A DNA stretch of 64,000 nt. Source: Acidobacteriaceae bacterium. GTDB lineage: Bacteria > Acidobacteriota > Terriglobia > Bryobacterales > Bryobacteraceae. The DNA lies in contig JAFAMD010000055.1 in assembly GCA_019233755.1 (NCBI GenBank), positions 62,001 through 126,000 of the forward strand. Reading direction: 5' to 3'. A program made the position numbers and the translations under genes. A model generated the notes under the pieces. It was not told the DNA's origin and did not search any database. It worked only from the letters and a program-made list of their open reading frames with translations. Positions 25,270 to 32,495 of this stretch are shown piece by piece; within the stretch, counting starts at the first letter, position 1, and every line of letters begins with the position of its first letter.

Positions 25270-26904
25270 ATGCCGGATTCGTTTATAAGCACCCTGGGTC
25301 GTTATCTGGATCGTGTCAGTCGTCGGGATCTGTTGCGTGGGAGCACCCTGCTTGGGTTAGTGCCGGTGTCCCGGACGCCTGCGCTCGCCAAGGGCACCCA
25401 AACCCCTCCGAATATCTACGAATCAATCGGTGTCCGTCCCGTGATCAACTGCCGCGGCACGTACACCGTCATTGGCGGTTCGCTGGAACTGCCGGAGGTG
25501 ACGGCTGCGCAGCAGGCCGCCGCACAGCACTATGTACAGCTCGATGAACTCGCCGATGGCGTCGGGCAGCGTCTCGCGGAGTTGACGGGCGCCGAGTGGG
25601 GAATGGTGTCGTCAGGCTGCGCCGCCGGGCTGGCGCACGCGACGGCAGCCTGCGTTGCCGGCGGGAATCCCGACCTGCACGTCAGGATCCCCAACCTGAG
25701 CGGTTTCGCCAAGGACGAGGTCGTTATCCCCGTCCACTCGCGCAACGAGTACGATGCCGCCGTTCGATCCATCGGTGTCCGGATCGTTGAGGTCGCGAAT
25801 GAGCAGGAGTTCCAGGCGGCTCTGGGTCCGCGTGTCGCCATGATTTATGTGCTGGCCGGGCCTAACGCCGAATCCGGCCCACTGACCTATGACATGATCT
25901 ACCCGCGCGCCCGGGAGCGGAACATACCAGTCCTGGTTGACGCGGCTGCCGAAGTGTTGACCATTCCCAACGTGCATCTACGTCGCGGTGCCACGCTGGT
26001 TGGATACAGCGGCGGAAAGTGCATCCGCGGTCCGCAATCGGCCGGACTCCTTCTCGGCCGTAAGGATCTCGTGAAAGCAGCCTGGGTCCACAGCGCGCCT
26101 CATCACGGCTACGGCCGCACCATGAAGGTCGGCAAGGAGGAGGCCATGGGAATGCTTGCCGCCGTTCAAATGTGGACCAAGCGCGATCATCAGGGCGAGT
26201 GGAATACCTGGATGTCGTGGATGAATCACATCGCGAAAGAGGTCGGGTCGATTGACGGCGTCACAACGTCGATCAGCCAGACGGAAGAGCTGTCGAACCA
26301 CAGCCCGGTTCTCACCATTCGCTGGGATACGGACAAAGTCGGAATCAGCGGTGCGGATGTGGAGCACACGCTATTCACAACGGAGCCTCGGATTACCCTC
26401 TCCGGCTTTGGTGGCAGGCGATCAAGCCATACGGCGGCAAGTAACGAAACAGGCGTATCAATTACCGCCTACATGATGTGTCCCGGTGATGAAACTGTAG
26501 CGGCCGGAAGGCTCCGGGAGATCCTCTCGAAGGCTGCTGGTGTCAAGCTTGCGCGTGATACCGCGCCTCCTGCCACTGATATCAACGGCGAATGGGACGT
26601 TCAGATCCAGTTTGCCGCCAGTCGGTCCACACACGTCCTGTACTTGCGGCAGAACGGTTCCGACATCACAGGAACTCATCAGGGCGACTTTCTGGCCAGG
26701 GATCTCATGGGCTCAATGCATGGCAACGCCGTCAAACTGACGAGCAGCATCGGAGAGCAACATGGCGCGGCGCTGACCTATACGTTCACCGGAACTGTGG
26801 ATGGTGAAACGATCGCAGGCGAACTCAGCCTGGGCGAATACCGGTCAGCGACCTGGACCGCTGCCCGACATAAGTACGACTTCGGCGGGCCCGGCAGGTC
26901 ATAG
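25270..26904 (+). CDS. Tat-exported SelA/DgaE-like PLP enzyme with C-terminal beta domain
   Basis: The 544-residue product has an N-terminal Tat-type signal (SRRDLLRGSTLLGLVPVS). Residues about 48-430 are a fold-type I PLP enzyme of the SelA/D-glucosaminate-6-phosphate ammonia-lyase kind. The Schiff-base lysine is K250 in YSGGKCIRGPQSAG and the pyridine-binding aspartate is D223 or nearby in VDAAAEV. Residues about 437-536 (DINGEWDVQIQF onward) form an extra beta-rich domain with lipocalin-like strand spacing not found in the paralogue. The reaction is probably elimination of ammonia from an amino or hydroxy acid, but the substrate is unknown. The next gene, 28 bases downstream, is a paralogue, so they likely form an operon. 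Confidence 0.85.
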   Translation: MPDSFISTLGRYLDRVSRRDLLRGSTLLGLVPVSRTPALAKGTQTPPNIYESIGVRPVINCRGTYTVIGGSLELPEVTAAQQAAAQHYVQLDELADGVGQRLAELTGAEWGMVSSGCAAGLAHATAACVAGGNPDLHVRIPNLSGFAKDEVVIPVHSRNEYDAAVRSIGVRIVEVANEQEFQAALGPRVAMIYVLAGPNAESGPLTYDMIYPRARERNIPVLVDAAAEVLTIPNVHLRRGATLVGYSGGKCIRGPQSAGLLLGRKDLVKAAWVHSAPHHGYGRTMKVGKEEAMGMLAAVQMWTKRDHQGEWNTWMSWMNHIAKEVGSIDGVTTSISQTEELSNHSPVLTIRWDTDKVGISGADVEHTLFTTEPRITLSGFGGRRSSHTAASNETGVSITAYMMCPGDETVAAGRLREILSKAAGVKLARDTAPPATDINGEWDVQIQFAASRSTHVLYLRQNGSDITGTHQGDFLARDLMGSMHGNAVKLTSSIGEQHGAALTYTFTGTVDGETIAGELSLGEYRSATWTAARHKYDFGGPGRS

Positions 26905-26932
26905 CAGGATTCGGCGGGAAAGGAGCCATTAC

Positions 26933-28174
26933 ATGAGCGGTTCGACAACACGCCGGGAGCTTTTAGGTCGTGCCGGAACTCTGGTTGGAGCTGTCAGCCT
27001 CTCGAGTCCGGCGCAAGCGGCGAGCGCAGAGGCCGAGGATTACTACGACAAACTGGGCGTCACCAAGATCATTAATGCTGCCGGAACGTATACGATTCTC
27101 ACGGCATCCCTGATGCCTCCGCAGGTGCAGGCGGCAGTTGCACAAGCGGCGAAGCATCCGGTTCGTTTGCTTGAGTTGCAGAAGAAGTCCGGGGAGTATC
27201 TGTCGCAGCGCCTACGATGCGAAGCGGCCATGGTGACAGCAGGAGCTTCGTCGGCGCTGACGCTCGGCACGGCGGCCTGCATCGACGTGATGAACCAAAG
27301 TCCCATCCAATCGGTACCCGCTAAAGTCGGCGAGTTGCGCAAGAACGAAGTGATCCTCCAGAAAGCACATCGCTATTCCTACGATCATGCACTTGAGAAC
27401 TGCGGGGCGAGGTTCGTCGAGGTCGAGTCGCTCGATGATTACCAGAAGGCGTTCACAGAGCGGACGGTAATGGCCCACTTCTTCAATGCCGCGGAAGGCG
27501 GCCAGATCGGGCGCGAAGATTGGGTGCGGGTCGCACACCTACACGGTGTTCCATGCTTCAACGACGCCGCCGCAGATGTTCCGCCGATTTCGAATCTCTG
27601 GAACTATACGCAAATGGGTTTCGATCTGGTTACCTTCTCGGGAGGGAAGGGAATTCGCGGTCCGCAAAACGCCGGTTTGCTTTTGGGGAGGAAAGATCTC
27701 ATTGCGGCAGCCGCCGCGACCAATAATCCGTTCGATGAAGGAGTAGGCCGCGGCATGAAGGTCGCAAAGGAGCAAATCGTCGGAATGATCGCGGCCGTGG
27801 ATTGGTTTCTCAGCCAGTCGGATGAAAAAATGGAAGCCGAGTTCCGCGCCCGGGCCGATCGAATCTGCGCCGAGCTGAAAGGTATCCCGACTCTGCAATC
27901 GAAAATCGTGATCCCTCCCGTCGCGAACCACGTGCCGCATCTGCTGCTGCAGTATGACCAGCAGCGTGTCAAGATCGCACCGCTCGAAGTGGCCAAGCAA
28001 CTCCGTCACGGAAATCCGAGCATCGAACTTAATCCTTCTACTGGACGGAGGGAGGGCTCTGCGGGGTTGCCTTCCGATGAGAACACCATTGTGGTTGGCG
28101 TCTGGATGCTCGAACCGGGCGAAGATGTAATCGTCGGCCAGCGGCTTCACGAGGTTTTGTCCGCAGCGGTTTAG
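26933..28174 (+). CDS. Tat-exported SelA/DgaE-like PLP enzyme, second copy
   Basis: The ATG at 26933 lies seven bases after AAAGGAG and gives 413 residues. The Tat signal is TTRRELLGRAGTLVGAVS with cleavage near AQAA. The PLP lysine is K239 in FSGGKGIRGPQNAG and the ring-nitrogen aspartate is D211 in NDAAADV. TKIINAAGTYT and LGRKDL are shared with the upstream paralogue. It lacks the C-terminal beta domain of that copy. The pair may form heteromers or handle two substrates. Tat export fits a cofactor-containing enzyme that folds before transport. The convergent PQQ-dehydrogenase gene ends 12 bases after its stop. Confidence 0.87.
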   Translation: MSGSTTRRELLGRAGTLVGAVSLSSPAQAASAEAEDYYDKLGVTKIINAAGTYTILTASLMPPQVQAAVAQAAKHPVRLLELQKKSGEYLSQRLRCEAAMVTAGASSALTLGTAACIDVMNQSPIQSVPAKVGELRKNEVILQKAHRYSYDHALENCGARFVEVESLDDYQKAFTERTVMAHFFNAAEGGQIGREDWVRVAHLHGVPCFNDAAADVPPISNLWNYTQMGFDLVTFSGGKGIRGPQNAGLLLGRKDLIAAAAATNNPFDEGVGRGMKVAKEQIVGMIAAVDWFLSQSDEKMEAEFRARADRICAELKGIPTLQSKIVIPPVANHVPHLLLQYDQQRVKIAPLEVAKQLRHGNPSIELNPSTGRREGSAGLPSDENTIVVGVWMLEPGEDVIVGQRLHEVLSAAV

Positions 28175-28185
28175 GCGCTGCAGCG

Positions 28186-30321
28186 TTATTGCGGCAGGGC
28201 AAACGCAACATAGGAACCGTGTATTTTGCCTTTGGATGCCGGGTTGATTTCGGCTTGCCCGGCCGCGCACACGACGAGATATTCCCGCCCGCCTACCTCA
28301 TAAACCGCCGGCATTCCCTGGAGCCCCGCTTGCAGCTCGGTTTCCCAAAGCACCTTCCCGGTGTCCTCGTCGAGTGCTCGCACTTTGCGATCTCTGGTTG
28401 CGGTGAAGATTAACCCGCCGGCCGTCACGACAGGACCCACTTTCGGGAAAACGGAACCGGTATCTTTGAAGCCTTTTGCCGCCAGTTCGGGTACTTCGCC
28501 GAGCGGGATTTTCCACTTAATCGTTCCTTTGTTGAGATCGTAGGCTGTAAGCGAGGACCAGGGCGGACCGATTGCGGGAAGTCCGTTGCTGGCAAACATA
28601 AAGCCAAAGCCGCTGACATAGTGAGTCGTTTTCGAATTTGCGGCAGAACTCTCGACTGACGCTGCACCCGCATGGGCCGGGTTGCGCAGGTAGGCGACCA
28701 GTGCATCCAAGTCCGCCTGCGTGAGCTTGGGGAACGCCGGCATGGAATCCTGGCCCTGTTTCACGATGCTCTTGATCTGTTCCTGATCGAGCCTTTCCCC
28801 GACGTCAACAAGTGACGGGACTGCTGGCGGCTCACCTTTTCTATTCGCGAGGTGGCACCACCGGCAATTCGCCTCATAGATCACTGCGCCTCGTTGTTCG
28901 GGAGAATCTGTCGGTGATGCCTTTAACGAGCGTTCCGGCTCCAGCTTGAGAATGCATGGAAGATCCTTCGAAACGACGAACAACGTTCCGTTTTGAGGAT
29001 CGACGGCGGCGCCGGCCCAGTTCGCTCCGCCGTTGTTTCCGGGCATTTCAATTGTGTCTTCCAGCCCCGGGGGTGTGAAAAGACCCTCGTTGCGAGCCCC
29101 CTGAATCTCGTGCAGCAGACGAGCGCGCTCTTGTGGGTCTTCAACGAACGGATCCAGATCTTTCGCGGTAAAACTCTGCCGGGCGAAAGGCGGAGGTTTG
29201 ACTGGGAAGGGCTGTGTGGGCCATGTCTCTTCTTCCGGAACACTGGAACGCGGCACCGGGCGTTCTTCGATCGGCCATAACGGCTCCCCGGTTACCCGAT
29301 TGAACACCCACACGAAACCTTCCTTGCCCGCCTCCGCCACGGCGTCAACCATCTGGCCGTTGTGGCGGACCGTGAGAAGCTTCGGTGCGTTGGCATTATC
29401 GTAATCCCAGATATCATGATGAACCATTTGGAAATGCCACAGGCGCTTGCCGGTGCGAGCGTCAAGGGCGAGAAGGCAGTCGCCGAACAGGTCGGCTCCT
29501 TTGCGGTCTGCACCGTAAAAGTTGTACTTAGGACTGGCGGTCGGCACGTAGACGATGCCGCGCTGTTCGTCGAGCGACAGTTCGCTCCAGGCATTCGCTC
29601 CGCCCACCGTTTTCCACGCATCCTTCGGCCATGTTTCGTACCCGAACTCACCCGGATGAGGTACGGTGTGGAACGTCCAGACCAGCTTGCCCGTTCGGAC
29701 ATCGTAAGCACGCACATCGCCGGGAGCCGATCCGTACCCTTCGTTTGTTGCTGAGCCGAGAATGAGCAGGTCTTCGAAGACTCGCCCGGGTGTTGTCGAT
29801 TGGACGAGAGAGAGCGTGGTGGGATCTCTGCCCAGGCCTTCTCTCAGATCGACGCGGCCGTTGTCGCCAAAAGACGAGATGGAGCTGCCGGTGCGGGCAT
29901 CGATCGCCTCCAGGAAGTTATTGCGGGCGAACATGAGCCGCCGGTCCGACCGGTCGCGGCTCTCCCAATAATTGATCCCGCGGTTTGTGATGAGCTTGGT
30001 CCTGGGACCGGTCTCGTGAATCCAAACTTCCTTTCCGCTGGACGCATCGAGAGCAACGATCGAATTGTTCTTCGCAAGAACATACATGAGACCATCGACT
30101 ACGATCGGGTTGAATGAATATTGGTTATCATCGCCGGTTGGGTAGATCCACGCGATCTCCAGCTTCTTCACATTGGAGCGGTTGATTTGTTTGAGCGCCG
30201 AATATTGCGCCGAGTCGGCGGCGCCGCCGTAGTCGCGCCAGCCCAAATGAGTTTCCCCTGTGGTGGGGGATTTGGCGACCGCGATAAAGCAGAGGCTCAG
30301 TAGGACTCTATGAAAGCGCAT
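28186..30321 (-). CDS. PQQ-dependent dehydrogenase with an inserted cytochrome c domain
   Basis: The 711-residue product has a signal peptide (MRFHRVLLSLCFIAVAKS) and then a quinoprotein propeller beginning WRDYGGAADSAQYS. Blade repeats such as IVALDASSGKEVW and LLALDARTGKRLWHFQ are clear. The propeller is interrupted at about residues 476-550 by a cytochrome c domain with C486-R-W-C489-H490 and axial M527 (DSMPAF). The last blades follow (SSLTAYDLNKGTIKW, RALDEDTGKVLWETE). Enzymes of this type oxidise sugars or alcohols in the periplasm and pass electrons through the built-in haem. Its ATG overlaps the start of the opposite-strand gene by 12 bases. Confidence 0.92.
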   Translation of the reverse strand: MRFHRVLLSLCFIAVAKSPTTGETHLGWRDYGGAADSAQYSALKQINRSNVKKLEIAWIYPTGDDNQYSFNPIVVDGLMYVLAKNNSIVALDASSGKEVWIHETGPRTKLITNRGINYWESRDRSDRRLMFARNNFLEAIDARTGSSISSFGDNGRVDLREGLGRDPTTLSLVQSTTPGRVFEDLLILGSATNEGYGSAPGDVRAYDVRTGKLVWTFHTVPHPGEFGYETWPKDAWKTVGGANAWSELSLDEQRGIVYVPTASPKYNFYGADRKGADLFGDCLLALDARTGKRLWHFQMVHHDIWDYDNANAPKLLTVRHNGQMVDAVAEAGKEGFVWVFNRVTGEPLWPIEERPVPRSSVPEEETWPTQPFPVKPPPFARQSFTAKDLDPFVEDPQERARLLHEIQGARNEGLFTPPGLEDTIEMPGNNGGANWAGAAVDPQNGTLFVVSKDLPCILKLEPERSLKASPTDSPEQRGAVIYEANCRWCHLANRKGEPPAVPSLVDVGERLDQEQIKSIVKQGQDSMPAFPKLTQADLDALVAYLRNPAHAGAASVESSAANSKTTHYVSGFGFMFASNGLPAIGPPWSSLTAYDLNKGTIKWKIPLGEVPELAAKGFKDTGSVFPKVGPVVTAGGLIFTATRDRKVRALDEDTGKVLWETELQAGLQGMPAVYEVGGREYLVVCAAGQAEINPASKGKIHGSYVAFALPQ

Positions 30322-32487
30322 CGCTCAATTGGACCTAAATATAGCGCTCTCCATTTTGTGGCGATCTTCTTGATACTCGCCTTCGGCCTTTCCGGCCAGT
30401 CTGGAAAAGAGGCGGCCCTCGTCCGGGTTGACACAACTCCGGGACACGAGCTGAATTCGTTCGATCCTGACGAAGCGCTGGGAAGCTCGATCGACGTGCT
30501 TTCCCATAAGGACATCGACGAGGTATACACGCCACACATCATTCAAGAATCGCTTTCGGCAGGGTGGGGACCCATCACCTATCGCAACAACTCGGAACTG
30601 CGCATGGCCGCGTGGCACTGGAACGAGAACGGCAGTTGGAGCGATCAAGAGCATAAGAGCGGCTATTTCACCGGCAGCTCTGAACTGGGCGAACCCATCC
30701 GCTATATCCTGGAGTACGCGCTTCCCCATCGAGGATTCTCCACCAGCGGCGATGCGCCTGTTCAAGGTCCCAACCTCATTTACTGGAAGAGCAATCCGTA
30801 TCTGACCAGCAGATTCACTGGAGAGAGCGACTCCCTTCATCCGCAATGGGTCGTAATGGATTTAAAGACAGAGAGGCCGGTAAATGCAGTCAGGATCGGC
30901 TGGGCTGAACCTTACGCCAGAGCTTACCAGGTGCAGTATTGGATAGGAAAAAACGCGCTCGACTTCGATGCAGGGCCGCAGGGCGAGTGGAAGACTTTTC
31001 AGGCGGGCGAAGTGAGCCGTGGATCAGGCGGCGCCGTAACGCTCAAACTTGCCGCGGAGCCTGTCTCGGCGCGTTTTCTTCGAGTCTGGATGACCGAATC
31101 ATCGAATACTTGCGACCTGCATGCATCGGGTGATATTCGGAACTGCGTCGGATACGCCATCGAGAGCATCCACGCCGGGACCGTCGACGATAACGGTGGC
31201 TTCGTGGATGCGGCCAAAAATGCGTCCGGCAAGGACCAGCCAACGTACTGCTCGTCTTCCATTGATCCTTGGCACTCGGCCGCGGATGTAAATGCCGGCG
31301 GCCGCGGCCAGCATACGGGATTTGACCTCTTCTTCACTAGTGGTCTAACGAACAACCTTCCGGCGCTGATTCCGGTCACCCTGCTGTATGGCACACCGGA
31401 CGATGCAGCGGCACAGGTTGCCTACCTCGAGAAGCGCGGGTACCCGATCCGCGGGATTGAAATGGGAGAGGAGCCGGACGGGAAACATGCGCTGCCGGAG
31501 GATTACGGCGCATTGTACATGCAATGGGCGGCGGCCATTCATAAGGTAGACCCAACGCTCAAACTGGGCGGGCCGATTTTCGAAGGCGTAAACGAAGATA
31601 TCCGGGTATGGCCTGACGCCCAGGGCCGAACATCATGGATGGGCCGTTTCGTTGCCTATCTGAAAGCGCACGGCCGTCTCGGTGACCTCGCGTTCGTGTC
31701 CTTTGAACATTATCCGTTCGAGCCATGCGACATCACCTGGAAGACGCTATACACGGAGCCGCATTTAATGAAGCACATTCTCGAGGTCTGGCGAGCCGAC
31801 GGCGTGCCGAAAGAGGTTCCGCTCATGGTGACGGAGAATCACCTCGCTGCCGCTCTCACCGGTCCCATGAGCACGATTTTCGCGGCGTTATGGCTCGCCG
31901 ACAATATCGGCTCCTTTTTCGAAGGCGGAGGCGCGGCGTTCTATCATTCACCCATCCAACCGCAGCCGGTCGAAAATAGTTGTCTCGGGTGGGCTACGTG
32001 GTCGAATTTCGTGTCTGATCGCGACTACAACATCTCCGGCTACACGTCGCTCTATTTTGCCGCTCACCTGATCAACCTGGAGTGGGTGCAGCACCGGTCC
32101 GGTGTGCATCATATGTTCCCATCGGCCATAGGGATCAAGGACAGCGAGGGCAATGAGCTTGTCACGTCGTATGCAGTACTCCGGCCAGACGGAAACTGGT
32201 CCCTGATGCTGGTGAATCGGGATGAGACGAGCCCGCACCTTGTGCGTGTCGCGTTTCAGGACTCGAAGAGCAAGCGGAATGCGTACTTCTCTGCTCCAGT
32301 CACACTCGTGACGTTCGGCAGTGAGCAGTACGTCTGGCATAACGACGGTAGTAACAGCCACGCCGACCCGGACGGCCCGCCGATCGGCGGCACCCGGCCG
32401 GGAGGTTCAGAAGCAACTTACACCCTGCCCAAAGCGTCTGTCACAGTGCTTCGGGGCAGGGTAAAGGCCGTCGAGCCGCCCGCTTAA
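30310..32487 (+). CDS. Exported glycoside-hydrolase-like protein with discoidin-like domain
   Basis: The 725-residue product starts MKAHRSIGPKYSALHFVAIF, a signal peptide. Residues about 150-270 resemble a discoidin/F5-F8-type beta-sandwich (WVVMDLKTERPVNAVRIGWAE, RFLRVWMTES). Residues about 325-620 look like a TIM barrel of clan GH-A. Candidate catalytic residues are E388 in EMGEEPDG, at the strand-4 acid/base position, and E509 in MVTENHL at the strand-7 nucleophile position. The C-terminal 110 residues are beta-rich, as in accessory domains of arabinofuranosidase-like enzymes. I cannot assign a GH family. The gene for a TMTC-like protein starts eight bases after its stop. Confidence 0.7.
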   Translation: MKAHRSIGPKYSALHFVAIFLILAFGLSGQSGKEAALVRVDTTPGHELNSFDPDEALGSSIDVLSHKDIDEVYTPHIIQESLSAGWGPITYRNNSELRMAAWHWNENGSWSDQEHKSGYFTGSSELGEPIRYILEYALPHRGFSTSGDAPVQGPNLIYWKSNPYLTSRFTGESDSLHPQWVVMDLKTERPVNAVRIGWAEPYARAYQVQYWIGKNALDFDAGPQGEWKTFQAGEVSRGSGGAVTLKLAAEPVSARFLRVWMTESSNTCDLHASGDIRNCVGYAIESIHAGTVDDNGGFVDAAKNASGKDQPTYCSSSIDPWHSAADVNAGGRGQHTGFDLFFTSGLTNNLPALIPVTLLYGTPDDAAAQVAYLEKRGYPIRGIEMGEEPDGKHALPEDYGALYMQWAAAIHKVDPTLKLGGPIFEGVNEDIRVWPDAQGRTSWMGRFVAYLKAHGRLGDLAFVSFEHYPFEPCDITWKTLYTEPHLMKHILEVWRADGVPKEVPLMVTENHLAAALTGPMSTIFAALWLADNIGSFFEGGGAAFYHSPIQPQPVENSCLGWATWSNFVSDRDYNISGYTSLYFAAHLINLEWVQHRSGVHHMFPSAIGIKDSEGNELVTSYAVLRPDGNWSLMLVNRDETSPHLVRVAFQDSKSKRNAYFSAPVTLVTFGSEQYVWHNDGSNSHADPDGPPIGGTRPGGSEATYTLPKASVTVLRGRVKAVEPPA

Positions 32488-32495
32488 TATAAGAG

